A stretch of 64,000 nucleotides of DNA, from contig NC_051108.1 in assembly GCF_901709675.1 (NCBI RefSeq), forward strand, positions 4,684,631-4,748,630, written 5' to 3'. Positions 1 through 13,072 of the stretch are shown one piece after another. The position numbers and the translations under genes were made by a program. This stretch comes from Syngnathus acus (Eukaryota; Chordata; Actinopteri; Syngnathiformes; Syngnathidae). Within the stretch, counting starts at the first letter, position 1. Every line of letters starts with the position of its first letter. The notes under the pieces are model-generated. The model made no database searches. It saw only the letters and a list, made by a program, of their open reading frames with translations, and was not told the origin of the DNA.

Positions 1-816
1 AAGAGGGACGAGAAGAAAAAGCTTGGTGCTGTGACTCACTCTATCTCGTCCATTAGTCGCCGGCACGCAATTGAAAGGCACAAAGGAGTCTGCTAATGCG
101 CAGATAACCGAGAGGTCTCGCTGTCTTTTTCTTTGTTACCTTGTTGCTCTCTCGTTTGCATCCATTTAGACGCTCATGTTGCACCATTTCTACCTTTCTC
201 TATTCCTCTACCTATGAATTAATGAGCAGGATCGCTCACCTCCATCGACATATTGTGAAGGTTCCCGGTTATTTCTAGAAGATACGGTTACTTTTTAGGG
301 CGGGAAATTACATCCCTTAGGGTCGTAAATGTTACTCGATTAATTCTTTATAACCCGAGGATTCATTAGTGTTTTATTACCGTATATTTTGTGGCCGCTT
401 GATCAAAATGCGTTAATCCAAGAAAGTACGCCAGTAAAGTTTGGTTTAATGTGTGAAAGGAGAGCAGGGAAAGACAAAGATTGTGATTATAATATTGATT
501 AAGTAGTCGAATGGTCTACTAAAAAAAAAAAAAAAAAATTGGGATGTTTCGTGCAACTACGTGAGAAATAAAATTCAGTAAATTTAACAAACAATTTTTT
601 CAGTGCAGGACACTTTTTCCATTTTCTCCACTCTGATTCAGATCCATTTTGGTTTTGAGTAGAAAAAACCAGAACATCCACAAGTACTGCTAAAAAAAAA
701 AAAAAAGAATGAAGTAAAAAACGTAAGTACCACCCCTCATCTCATATTTATATAAAACGGCAAATTACATTTGTTTTCCTTATGGTAAATTTACATCTGT
801 ATTAAATCCTAATAAT

Positions 817-849
817 GTAAAAAAAAAACACACACACACAACACACACC
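817..849. repeat. A-run followed by CA microsatellite
   Basis: An A-run is followed directly by a short (CA)n tract that is interrupted once. It is simple sequence with no sign of function. Confidence 0.8.
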
Positions 850-3800
850 CTCAACCGAATGACATCAAGTTGTAGATAGAGTATAAAAAAAAAAGTCATG
901 GAAATTTGTGGGCAAACCACAGGAGAGATGTCCCACGGTGCCAAATCGCTCAATTACCTCTGTGGGGTACAAAACATTGTCCTCAAAAGAAAAATTGATC
1001 GCACCAGTTTATCATCTGATCACACCATATCTACTTGAGCAGCTGCAACATTTTCTGTAAAATATCCAGAGACATTTTTGACACATAGGGTCGATGAGAG
1101 TCTACAGGGCTATCATCTGGAAAGCCATGGTGGTGACTTGTTGCTTCATCTTTTTCCATTATGGTCCCACTTACAACCTTGTGCTGAGTTGGAGTTCGGT
1201 TTCATGCTGTCTTTTCATTTTGAGACTTTTATTTCTATCCATCCCGAGCAATCCTAGATCGGGTGTCGGATTTTCTGTTTGACTCTTGAAGTCATAAAAA
1301 ATGTACTTATTTTTCTTACAAATATTTTAGGTGGGTCTCCAAAGTGCCTGCCCACCTTGAGTGCAAAATCAAACAACTAATAAATCCTTTATCGGCCTAT
1401 TTGTGCAAAAGTGTTGGTGGGCGAGCCGTTTTGCACTTGACTGCATGTAACAGTGGGGTTCATTTATATGATAACAACCTCCGCACCGAGTTATTCTCTG
1501 GAAAAGACTTGGTAAAAGAGACACTTTCAGCCAAAGCAAAAGGTAAGCAGAGCTGCAGTACTAGCATAGAATAGCATTAGCAAAAAGTCTAACCAGCATT
1601 ATCTTCTGATAATTTGGGATTCCCCCCCCCCCAGATTTTTCACATGAATGAATTTTGAGGGATTGTAAAAAGATTTGTGAAAAAGGTGTGGTTAGGCGCC
1701 AAGTCGCCTGTGGCTCAAGTGAAGAGAAGCCGTCTCGTTTAAAGATTTGACAGAAGGGCAAACCCTGGCAACTGGCCAATGTCTATTCTGTAATGTTGGG
1801 GCGTTGCAACAGAACACTTCACCTCCTTTAATCTTGCTATTTGAAGTGTTTGTCATGAGTTTGCACTGTGAAGATTCAGACATCAATTCACCCTACTGAC
1901 ACATGCGCTCTTTCAATGACAGGTCAATTATTGCTTTATAACAGATTTGTATAGAATTTAAATTGCTGTCCTGAAGGCACTACTCCCACTGGGTAAAGTC
2001 ACACATTTTTTTGTATAACCTCTGAATTAAATCTCACAGTGCATAATTCAATTTTATCGTCATTGTTGTATTTTACGTAGATAAAAGAACCACATGTTGC
2101 TGACCTCTTTTCAAGACCTAATTTAATCTATGAGCAACAATTAATTTGTAAAAGAGTGTCCTGCATTTAGGAAGATTTTTGTGACTTTGATTTATTTATA
2201 TACAGGTTGCACGATGTTGCATGTGGCTAGCCTCTGCTTCACAGTCGAGCGATTTTGAGTACTGGACTGCAACGGGTATGTCAATAAACAAACGCCTCAA
2301 CAAATGTGGCGAGCCATGTTAAACACAAAAACAAAAAGCTCAATAATGGACTAATGGAACACTTGCCACACTCCATCAATTGATGGATGAATGTGGATAG
2401 TTTTTGTTTTCCCGGTGAGTTTCTTCGAACAAAATCACAAATAAATGGCTATGGTGCTTTGTGACCTTCAAAGTACTCAAAGCTCTTAAAGAATGCCCGA
2501 CAATTTTACCAAGGAACACGGTGACGGTCCTACGTATACGTTGTGTTGACAGTGCCAGACAAAAAAAAAAAGGATTTTTTTTTTCGTCAATGTTATATTT
2601 CTCATTAAAATGATTCTGTTGTTTTAGCCTCAACACAACAACGCTCAATCAGTAAACAGACAGCATGGTCCTGTAAAAACACAGATAAAAAGCCCAAACT
2701 CCAGGATGACCTCACTCAGCACTGTAATCCAGCCTGTGCAGCTACAGATAAACAGCGTGCGGTAGCGGAAAAGGTGCACTTGTAACTGACCTTCCTCTCA
2801 GGAAGGATGCTGAAATGCTTAATCTGAGAGAATGCGCTAAATCCAATTTCCAATTATTTGTACTTATTACCTGCCCTGTTGCAGAGCTCAAGTCATCTTT
2901 TTGTCACTCAGAAGCAGAACTAACAAATGATGACGACCGTGACAGGCGAGAAATAAAGAGTTAAAGGGTGCTGGCGTCATGATTAGACTATTAATAGCCA
3001 GCTATTAAGAAATTTGTGATCATGCAATGGAGATGAAATTCCCTATTTGAATTGATGAGAGTCCAGGAAGGATCACAGCATTGGCTCACCCAACACTGCT
3101 TGTCTTGCATTGCCTTTTGTTCTTACCTATCTTATCTTCTGTGCTCCAACAGATAAAACAAATTGAGCCGAAATTCAATAAACCGCGGCTTTTCTCCTCC
3201 CATCCAAATAAGACAAAACACAACGGCACTAAATTGAAGTGGAGATATAATATTTCTTATATTGTTTCGTGCGTGGCACACCCATTAGATCAATTGAGCA
3301 TATCATTAGTAATGTTTCCCTCAATTCTCCTAAATGAGAGCATAGCTTCCACCATGCTGATTAACTGCTTGATATCTCGTTTCCAGCAGCAAATATGTCC
3401 TTTATAGTTGGGGGGACACACTGGAAGTCACGCATTAACAACACTCCTCTCGTTTAGCCCCCATGACACCGCGTTAATGGCTTCAAAATAATATGCTATG
3501 ACCGAGAGAGAACAAAAGAGCAGACGCATTGTATTTAGCTCGATATACCATCACGTTGAAGATGCTGCGAGGTTACGGGGGATGTGAGTTTAACGATGTA
3601 ATGTTGTCACATTCCATTTCCGTGTTAGTCACATTCAATTGGTTATATTACGTTTGAAATAATGTCCGACTTCTGTCAAGTGGGATGCGAGGCAAGCAGG
3701 TTTTCCAGTGACAATATTTCAACGTCTGCAGTGTGACTTTGTAAACACATCGTCCTGCAGAGCGTTAGGCAACTGACATGGTTTCACCATTGATTCATTT

Positions 3801-4304
3801 GCTGTTAAGATGTGTTGACACTTGCACAAATCCATTGGACATGCAGCCAGAAGAAAGCAATCGACCACTTGTGACTTTTACAATGGTGAGGAATGAGGTT
3901 GAAAAAGATGGACTGGCAAATTGTCTCGCAAACGGGTAGGGACGATGGGTTCGTACTGTAGTAAAACTTTTCCGGCAGCAAGTCGCACATTTTTTCCACG
4001 TTATGAGGCTCATCAATTTTTAATTTATTGGGAATTTGTAGTTTTCCCCTAGGAAAGCATTAAAAGACATTAAAATGATGTGTTTTGTTTGAGTCAAACT
4101 GTCTCCATCATGAATCATTAATCAACAGGACAAGCCAAGTTAATTTCTGACTCACTTCGGACTGTAAAAAGAGGTCATCATTTTAAAAACTAAAAAAAGC
4201 AACAACAAAAATACAGCACATGATGGACATGGCGACATTTGTGTTTAGGGTCTTGAGTCTTATTTTACTTTTATACTAAGTCTTACTGTACAGCGCACCC
4301 TGGA

Positions 4305-4482
4305 CCAACGGTGTCAAATCCTGATCCTGAAATTAGAATCCATGCCACAGCTTTAGCCACAGGTCCTTCTAATCAACCAACGTAAAGGAGCTAGCTTTCG
4401 GGAAATCGGCTCGATTGATTGGAAGTACCGGTACCAAAAACTGTGGCAAGGGTTTTCGTTTCTGGACCTTGATTTAAACACC
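4305..4482. mobile_element. Degraded hAT-like non-autonomous element
   Basis: The left end carries GGTGTCAAATCCTGATCCTG. The reverse complement of the right end reads CCAGAGGTGTTTAAATCAAG, then GGTCCAGAAACG, so the two flanks are imperfect inverted repeats. Further in, GCCACAG near 4344 and its complement CTGTGGC near 4440 pair as well. The layout and the GGTGTCAAA-type end match the many fish hAT MITEs whose ends begin CAGNGGTGTCAAA. Both ends have diverged and no clear 8-bp target duplication was found, so this is an old copy. Confidence 0.5.
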
Positions 4483-6439
4483 TCTGGCCAGGACAGACAC
4501 AAGTGTACTAATTACCTACATTAAATTACATCTGGATCTATGGTTATCGTCACACTTTTATGTAAACAGCAAAAAATGACAAAAACACACTTGGGAAGTT
4601 AAACTTTTAAAAATGTTGTGATTTATTTAAATCAACCTTTCTTTAACCAAGCAAGGCAAATGAGAACACATTATTATTTACAATACTGACCTGGCTAGAG
4701 ATAGTAGAATCCAATACATCTTTCAAGATTTTCTAAAGTGGTGTCTCGTGTAACATCAAATTTCAGATTCCAGGTTGTTCCGCAACTTTAGAGCCGTATT
4801 TCTCCCCAGACAATTTTGTATTACACGCTCAAATAAGTAGAAACCCACCAAAGAGAGTGGCAATTTTAGGCTCAAACAGGCAAACAAAATTATTTACTTA
4901 AGCTGTAAATTCCGGTTTTGATGTGTCATCTTGAATTTTATTCTGAGCATGTATTCTAAGGAGAATATTCTGTTTAAATTGTGGAAAGAATCCACAGAAA
5001 AATTATATGAAAAAAAGCCTTTTAATTAATTTGGGTGTTTACAGTATATCTCTCGTCACATGGTTTTTGAACGATATATTTTGTGCCTTGGAATTCAACT
5101 TTCCTACAATTTAGCTATTAAGATCCTTCACAGCACAGGCCCAGCACCACACGATTTTACACCATTTTACAGCTGTCCAAAAATCCGGATCATACACAGT
5201 ATGTCCTGTAAACATGCTTCATCCGTCATGAAACAATTCCATGCTGCAGAGTCATTTATCTGTGAATGGCACATTAACCACCCATTTTCTCGCTCGTCTG
5301 CGCGACTAACGTCTTCACTGATAATGGTCCAAGATTATGCACATTCATTACCATTATCATTAAAATCATCATTGCCATGCGCTTAGCATAATAACAGCAT
5401 TTGACTGATTCCTTTCTTGAGCTTCTTTCCTATATGTTGGAAGAAGATAGTCTCCTGCATAATTCTTTCAAGGTTTCCTTTGTCTTATGTTGTCTAATAT
5501 TGTATGCAATATTTAACCACCAGTCAAAACGAGCAAAGCTGCTTACGCACGCCCTTAAGCCAGTGTCCATCTAAAATTGCATACTGGAGAAATATTTCCA
5601 AATATAATTTTGTATGACCATAATTGGAATTCTTCAATTACTTTCCGTGTGTCACTACTCAAGTGTGTCATTGTAAAAGTACCTCCTGAATGAATGTTGC
5701 CAAGATATTCAGCATCAATCCCTGTCACATATTGCATATATCTCAGTGAATTTAATGAAAGACACCAACTTTCTGCAAATCCTTTCTATATCATCATAAT
5801 TGCCATTTCTTCATGAATCCCTATGCCTGTTACATATTGCAAACACATAACTCTGAGGACTTAATTTAGAAAGTACTAACAGATGGAATGTTTCGAAAGC
5901 GTAATTTTGTATTTGCATAATCAGCATTTCATCACTCCTTAGGAGGAATGAGCAAAATAATCAAACTGTGGATTAATTGTTCATTACGAATTCTGTTAAT
6001 AGTGTGGACTTGATTGTTTATTCATCTCATTACGGCGCAATGAGGCTAAATAGAGTGCACTGTTTGGGTGTAACCAACAGAGGCACTGTTAGCTACTTTT
6101 CAGAAGGGAGAAATACTTTGATGCAGTCATAAATGTCAAAACATATTTATTACAATTAATTAAATTTGGTTTCTGCCTGTCCTTACAAACATACAGATTT
6201 TAGCTAAAAAATGGTCAATTTTATTCTTCACTTTCTTTATATAACAATGACCTCGGATGGATTTAAGTCAGCTACGCCTCAACTCATTACAAAGTGCTGT
6301 TAAGTGTGGTCTCAGCACAGCGTGGTACTATCTTGTTAATTAAGTAGTAATCAGTTGTGGTGTGGATGCTGATGAGGGTGAAGATGGTACCGCAGGAGCA
6401 ACAGGGAGACGAAGAAAATAGTGATGAAAAGAACACTCC

Positions 6440-6600
6440 CCAACAAAGGATGAAATGTCTCCAGGTGCAGATGGTTTTTATACAGAAGAATATCTAAGGA
6501 CAAAATCCAAAATAACAAATCTTTACACCAATGGAGCAGAAACCAAAAAACAATCCGGGATTGATTATCCACACAATTACATACATCCAGAAGACAGCAA
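6440..6600 (+). mobile_element. Possible LINE reverse-transcriptase scrap
   Basis: A + strand frame beginning at 6455 opens with SPGADGFYTEEY. This resembles the SPGPDGF motif that starts the conserved core of L1-type reverse transcriptases. The similarity fades within about 20 residues and later motifs such as YRPISLL are absent. If real, it is a short, broken piece of an old L1-like element. The match could also be chance. Confidence 0.3.
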
Positions 6601-9507
6601 ACTAAAAGTTTTTTGTTTTCTCATCTCAAAGTGTGCTTTCGAAAATACCGTCTTGACACACAAGTGGGTCGACATCATAGAAAGCCTGGGAAAAAAGGAA
6701 AATAAAGTTCCCTACCTTTATCTGTGACGTAGAGATTTTCTCGGGGTGCTTCTTCTGTGGCGACAAGGGAGTTTATAATCTCAGCTTGTATCCTTGGGCT
6801 AAGGTTTCAACAACTGAACACATACCTCCTCTGAGGCTTCTTATAAAGGCACACCCCTTCCCTCCCGGCTCAGCACCAAACCTCCTCCCCCTCAAACATC
6901 ATCATAGTGCGAGTGGGGTGATTCCCCCAATCTATTACGTACGAACCGGGTAGACACACACACATATACACCCACACCCGGCATGGCCCGTGCTGACGTA
7001 GCGAGCGGTGCCTACGCCATCGTTTTCGTCTTCATTGAGCAACTAATGGAACTCTAAAAATATTCTAGGGTGTCCATAAAACCCCCAACCTAGACGCCAG
7101 CCCTGCATCAAGGTTGAGGGAAAACAATGCCACCTCATCATCACGTCACTACAACAGAAAGATGTCAAATATCAACAGATTGGACAAGACGTGAAAATCA
7201 ATTCATTGACGGTGATAGGAAGCAAAAGATGACGATTGTGTGTTTTATGAGGAGCAGTTAACAGAGCACAGTCAATAATTAGAGCATATGCAGCCTGCCC
7301 GTGTACGGAGATGGCAGTTGACTCATGAAGGACATTTAGGAAAGCAAATGCACTGCCAAGAGAAGTTTCAATGAAGCCTATTAAGAATCATATTAGTTAC
7401 CTCTGGTACATAATGTTATATGAGCTCTGTTATGCTCTCTTCCCATCAATGTTGCTCATTTGGGTTTTGCTGTGACACAATAACACACAAAACTATTAGG
7501 CCACCACTTCCTTCCATAACCGTTTTCACAGAAGTCATTTCGACATGGTGAATTGTAGGACGGATATGTTTAGCAATGTCGTTAATTCTATCTTCATTGT
7601 GTTTAACTTTGAGAGGCGGACGCTTCCTGTTATAGCTCAAGTATAATGAGAGGTGACAAAAAAATCATTTTTTTTTCCCTCGAAAGGATATTATGGAAAA
7701 AACGTGGATACAATTACCGTAGTTGAGTCTCTGACTGCCTGCCTGCCAACGTAAGCGTAGAACTGTCGATGTGGAGTAATTATTTTTTGAGTAGCAAACT
7801 CGTGTGAATGTATTAGTAAAGTATATTAAAAAAATATAAGCCTTTTCCCATTTATACAAATAATATTAACCTCACATCGACAGTTTCTTGCTTCCCCTGA
7901 ATAAAATGTGAAATTAATTCTTAAAAATGTGTCTATGAACAAGACATTCTACATTTCTTCCCCATCGTAACAAAATAGGGCTACTAATTTATTGCCTAAA
8001 AAACATAAAAAATAAAAAAAGAGATTAGCCTTAGCTTGATTGCTAATCTTGATTGTTTGCTGATTGAGGTCAGGGTATTGGTAATTGCTCTTTTTTTATT
8101 CTTAGACAAATAGGAAATGTGAGACAAGATAAAATATGATTAATCACTTTCAAAATGATTCACAATAACAGGAAATTTCACTTGACATTACACCGGTGAT
8201 CAATTCAGATGTTTTTTTGCAGACTAATTTATCTCATCACAGAATGCAAATGGGATGTTTTGCTCTTCGTTTCAGAACATAAACCAGTACTTAATGTTCC
8301 TTTTGGAAGCATGTCCACAACAACAGCTTGTTTCTGAGATTCACTTTGCCCTCACTACGCGACGTTATAGTCACCCCCCCCCAATGCTCAACAGAGAAGT
8401 CGCTTGAGCAAATCTCGCAATACACATGCCTTTGCTTCTACACTCTCAGCTGCAGGTTTGTTCTTTCTGCACCTTTCTGGATTTTGCGACATATCTGCTA
8501 TGATTGTCTAGCTTTACGGGTGAAAATAAACACCCACAAACACACTTTAACCTCCAAATTTGGGAGAGATAAGGGAGAAATGTGACGCCAAGAGGACACA
8601 GGGAGAGGGCATTAATATAAAGGAGTCTCTTAGGAAAAGAGGAGACTCGGAAAGTATGACTGGAACAAATAAACACCTCTCCCCAAATAGACTCCTCCAT
8701 TTTCCCCCTCGGGGGAATAAACAGGTATTTGACACGCTGTAATTACTTTTACCATAGCCCCAAGCAGTACATTTACACACATAGGTTAACTTTTGTTGAA
8801 CAGTCCACAGTTGTCACAAAAATAAATTGAAAGTGACAAAAGAACAATCAATAAAAAGGCACTGAAGATAAACTAAACAATGAAAATCTGGATTGTGGTC
8901 CAACAGAATTATCAAGGTATTTTTTATTAAAAGCTTCCCTCAAATAAATGCGTGTGGTACAGTTTGCCGGAAAGTAAATGAAGGGGAATACGGTAATCAA
9001 GCAACAATTATGACCTCAGTTGTGTTACCAAAAACAGCAACTCCATTTTTAACCTGAGCTGACGTTCGTGCCCTGTAAAAGTGTGAATGCTCCATGTGTA
9101 CCTGTTGGAGGTTGATAGTGATGGCTGAATCGCTTATAGACAAGAGCCCTCACTAAAGCTCAGATAAGAAGGAGAGGAGCAAGCGGCCGTTTGGGGGTCT
9201 GCCTGTCATTGATATCGCCGGTGTCCACAGCCCGGCCACTCAACGCTTCCTTTGGTGGCCAAGACAGACAACGGTAAGAGTGAAGCTGAACTTGGCTCTG
9301 TGCCACACCAAGACCCCTCTCAGTCTAGCCATTTGGCATGGTCACAACTTAGCATGAAGGTAATAAGATATTTTTTATACACATAAAATCTGTGCGAGGT
9401 TTCAAAACAGATTACTGTTTTTGTTACTGATGTTTGTCATTTATCTCATATACACAATGACAACATTTTTTTTTCCTTTTAGACAGGATAACATTATTTA
9501 TATAATA

Positions 9508-9556
9508 ATTCATTCATTCATCTTCCAAACCACTTATCCTCACGAGGGTGAGCCAA
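9508..9556 (-). repeat. Short copy of fish interspersed repeat (tail end)
   Basis: A short ATTCATTCATT tail is followed by CTTCCAAACCACTTATCCTC and ACGAGGGTGAGCCAATCCC. This is the usual end of a very common fish repeat whose other copies here are at 11853-12066 and 32648-32790, on the opposite strand. Only the terminal ~50 bp remain. Confidence 0.6.
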
Positions 9557-11556
9557 TCCCAGAATGATTGAAAAATATATTCATTTGGGCATGAAGCCCA
9601 AGCAGTTGCAAACATGTTGCCTACAAACTAGAGCTGTCATAACATGTCATTTGTTTACACGGATTAGAAACACAAATAGATTTGAATAGAAATGTGTAAT
9701 TGCTTTGCAGGCTGGCATGATTGCACACTAAAGCTCAAGAAAGTACCACAGTAAATGCTACAGTAATGTGTTCACAGGTTGTTATTATTAGGGTTGTGTG
9801 CATTTATTTCTTCAACATAGTATGACAAATTAAGCAGGAAAGCATATGATTAGTTAAGATAACTTACATCATCATGTACTTCGGTGTTGTAGAATTCTGG
9901 ATTGGACAACATAAGAAAATAAATTCCTTAAGTTAATCAAAACTTGAGATATAATGTCAGGTGACACACAAAAAGCCATAAAATTTCAAATCTGGAGAAA
10001 CTTACCTGTGGATAATTTGCTTTTTCTTTGGCAATAACATGATTAAAAATTCTACTTTCAAAAACTTGGCATCTCAATAGCAAGCAAGAACAAAAGAATC
10101 ATTAGATAATCTAAATTAAATCATCGTCCCGCAAAGAATGGGTAGGTCAAACCCCCAAATTTTCTTTGTAATATGTTCTGTGAATCCCAACTAGTCGAAT
10201 TAATTGATTAATGTTTTGTTCTAGGAAAATTAATGATACGGACAAAACCCGCTTGTTTTGATCCGATTCAGGAGGCAGCCATTTTGCCACTTTCCGTCGA
10301 CTGAAAATGACGTCACAGCTGCCTGGTCTCAGGTAACAACCAATCACGGCTCAGCTGACTTTCTCAACGTGTCACCTCTGTAATTGACTGGCGATCATGC
10401 CAGTATGTACTCCACCACTCAGTTTCCCAGTAGGATAAGCAGTAAAGAAAATAGATTAGATACGGAAGTATTTATAATCTGTGTACAATTTTGATTACTT
10501 TTCTTGTAGAGTATGTTTATCTAGTCGCTGGATTAGAATGATATTTGGGAATGGGGAAAAAATGAATTATATACTTCGGATAAGAACGAGCGAAAATCAC
10601 ACAATTACAGTTAATCCTAACCTGTGGTGATTTTTTTGTAATTTCAAATTTGAGGTCTTCATGTGCTCTCCATCTTGTTCAACTGAGGTGGCATTTTCTT
10701 GAAAGGGGAAACATCTTTTTTTTTTTTGTGAAGAGTAAAATATGCAGCAGATATTTAGCGTGTTTGCATTAAAGATCTTTTTTTTTCTATTGCCAGCTCA
10801 TAGTGGCCAGGGGGCATCTAGAATATTACATTTGATAGAAATAAATCCCAGCAGTCTTCCAATAAACACTTCGGGAATGTAATAGCGAAGAATAAGGACG
10901 TCATTGACACTGAAACCCTGCGTCCTATGGAGGGCAATTTTCATGTTCATATGGTGACTGCTGTGAAATGTATGACACCATAGTAGGTGGGTGTTTATTG
11001 ATGCTCACTCTGTTGGAGGGAGCTCAGGATAGACCTTTTCGGGATTAAACGGGAGGGCGTTGACCTCAATCAAGGAAATAATTACTGTTGCCCTTCCTAT
11101 ATGGATGGACTCGTTAATTAGCCAACAAAGCTACCGTAGAAAAACTGTTTGTCAGAATCCAGAGGTGATAACAGTTTAAATTCCAATTTACATCTTTTCA
11201 GAAAGCTTGAAATGTAATATTGAATTTTTTTAGTTTTCTTCTTCTGGAAATTCAATTCCGGCTTCTTGGTTTGTTTCCCCCACAAAATATCACCCACCTA
11301 GAATGCGCATTTTGTATATTATAGCCACCATCTGCGTCTGTCAGTATGTGACATATGATAATAGAATAAAGGGCATTCGCTTCAAGATAAAAACAAGTCA
11401 AGTGTGACTGACTTCATTCTGCCTAAGTAATGAAGACTATTCAAGATTAGCATTGCTGATGGAGGCGATGGATCACACACACAAACAGTAGGCTACACAC
11501 ACTTTTTGTGTCTCTCAATGCATCAGTTTCCTATTATATTCTCAGAAATACAAACA

Positions 11557-11609
11557 AGCACACACATACACCCCCCCCACCACCACACACATCACACACA
11601 CACACACAT
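11557..11609. repeat. CA-rich microsatellite with C-run
   Basis: A stretch of (CA)n interrupted by a C8 run and CCA units. It is simple sequence and likely polymorphic. Confidence 0.85.
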
Positions 11610-11852
11610 GCCCCATCTGTGATCAGTGTTTCTGCTGTTTTACCAACAACCCCCAATAATAATGCGGTGCTCACATTGTGTTTGTCAATGTGATTAACTG
11701 TGACCGCAGCAATGAAAATAACATTGCACCATGCGTATTTTTGTCAAATTGTTTTAAGGAGACTGTTGTGAGTCTTGTGTTGATCCATGAATATAAGAAC
11801 TATTATTAGTGAATTTAAGACTAAAAATTTAACCTATTTTATTATTTGTAAC

Positions 11853-12066
11853 TGGATTCATGTTTCCTGTGTGTTTGTGTGTTCTCCTGGTACTCAGGCT
11901 TCCTACCACATTTCCAAACCATGCATGTTGGATCATTAAATTGTCATTTGGTGTTGAAGTGAGTGTGAATGGTTTTTTGGGGTTTTTTTTTGTCTACATG
12001 TGCTTGCAAGTGGTTGGGCTACCTGGCCAGGAGAAGATAAGCAGTATAGAAATTCAATGAATGGAT
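11853..12066 (+). repeat. Fish interspersed repeat, degraded copy
   Basis: Read on the + strand, the segment goes from GTTTCCTGTGTGTTTGTGTG through ACCATGCATGTTGGATCATT, then TGTCTACATGTGC, to a GCAGTATAGAAATTCAATGA end. The order of motifs matches a widespread teleost repeat that ends in 'AAGCGGTATAGAAAATGAATGA': GGAG.AAAACCC, CATGCATGT, AATTGTC, GTGTGAATGGTT and TGTCTA..TGTGC. The copy is shortened and mutated. It lies just upstream of the kinase gene promoter. Confidence 0.7.
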
Positions 12067-12179
12067 ATAACAGGAAAGCTAACGTTTTGCATAAAGTTTC
12101 ATTTAAAATTCGATAAAAACGCCAGAATTTGCCAGCAGCTTCTACTCGAGGGTACCCTGGAAATCCTTGTCGACTGATT

Positions 12180-12463
12180 TCATCATAGACTTTAACCATC
12201 GTGATTGGCTGAAAGCAATTCAAATCCTATACAGTCCACCACTGCGAACTGGCCAATCAAAACACAGTGCTGAACTTATGCAGCCAATCAAGTGTGGGGT
12301 GTACTGCGAGCGGGACGGTCCAAATACGGAAGTGCGCCTACGTAGTTTTGTGTTGTTGCTTTTTCTTCCCCACACGGAAACGTGCAACAAATTCGCAATG
12401 ACAGGCGGGTTGTTTACAACTTTTTCACTTTAACCGTCGCTGGTGATTTCACTAAATTCAAAG
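12180..12463 (+). promoter_or_regulatory. Promoter and non-coding exon 1 of the kinase gene
   Basis: Three CCAAT boxes lie within 90 bp: GTGATTGGCTG near 12200 (inverted), GGCCAATCAAAAC near 12250 and AGCCAATCAAG near 12280. They are typical NF-Y sites. An ETS-like ACGGAAGTGCG follows near 12327 and there is no TATA box, which suits a CpG-type promoter. A good 5' splice site, AAAG|GTAAGTTT, ends the presumed exon at 12463. The matching acceptor is TTCAACAG at 13247, eleven bases before the start codon. The transcription start is probably between about 12300 and 12400; this is inferred, not seen. Confidence 0.6.
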
Positions 12464-12742
12464 GTAAGTTTGGAATGTGGTCAATGTTGGTGCGACTCGC
12501 ATGGCGCATTGACAAATAAGGCCGCCGTGTCTAGCGTCAGTTGTATATTAGTCGGGTAGGTTTAAACATTCGGTCAAGCGCTATGTTGCCTAGTTTATAC
12601 CAAACGTATACTGTTTTTTATTCAAATAGTCAGTGCAATAATGACGACACCTGCGTTTGCGGAGGTTAGTGAAAGACGCCCTCTGACTTCTGTACAAATT
12701 TAGTCACGTAGCCCTTTGAGACTTGTCTGTGATTTAGGGCTA

Positions 12743-13072
12743 CAGTGATCCCTCGCTACTTCGCGTTTGGTTTATCGCGGCTTCACTACATCGCGGATTC
12801 CCCCCAAATTAAAAAAAAATTTAAAAGTCAAAATGAAACTTCTAAATTGAGGAAACGTGTCTAACCTTTAGGACAATGTAGTATTGCTCCAAATGTTCGT
12901 TTACATTCCTTTAGAAGTCCGTTTTCGCGTGTTAGCACGATAGCGAATTAGCATATTTCCGTTAACTCGTTAGCCTGCCCAGTACTTTTTGTTGGTGACT
13001 GTACTTCGCGGATTTCACTTATCGCGGGTGGTTTTTTGGAACCAATTATCTGCGATAAACGAGGGATTACTG
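12743..13072. mobile_element. pogo/Tigger-like MITE with TA duplication
   Basis: The element begins CAGTGATCCCTCGC and ends GCGATAAACGAGGGATTACTG in reverse-complementary form, with a TA dinucleotide immediately outside each end (12741-12742 and 13073-13074). Internal copies of the CGCGGATT and ATCGCGG motifs lie near both ends, forming the long subterminal repeats seen in pogo-superfamily MITEs. It contains no coding sequence. It sits wholly within the first intron of the kinase gene, between non-coding exon 1 and the coding exon at 13248. Confidence 0.85.

Larger units (their letters stand above)
1..12140. other. Gene-free intergenic region
   Basis: No reading frame here is longer than about 110 codons, none resembles a known protein, and none is flanked by convincing splice sites. 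The DNA is AT-rich, with homopolymer runs such as A18 at 521-538 and C-runs near 1622, CA-rich microsatellites, a hAT-like MITE remnant, a possible LINE scrap and copies of a fish interspersed repeat, each listed separately. Several blocks of high-complexity sequence rich in TAAT and ATTA motifs (about 2860-3560, 5190-5400, 5930-6060, 9040-9300 and 10790-11130) look like conserved non-coding elements. That is an impression from composition only; no alignment was possible. Confidence 0.7.

Noticed and set aside
3081-3407. 108-codon frame with a signal-peptide-like start (AHPTLLVLHCLLFLPILSS)
   Set aside because: The frame has no ATG at its 5' end, no splice context and no family resemblance. 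It lies in a block that looks like non-coding conserved DNA.
5060-5386. 108-codon open frame
   Set aside because: It has no recognisable domain and no splice or promoter context. Its composition matches the surrounding non-coding sequence.
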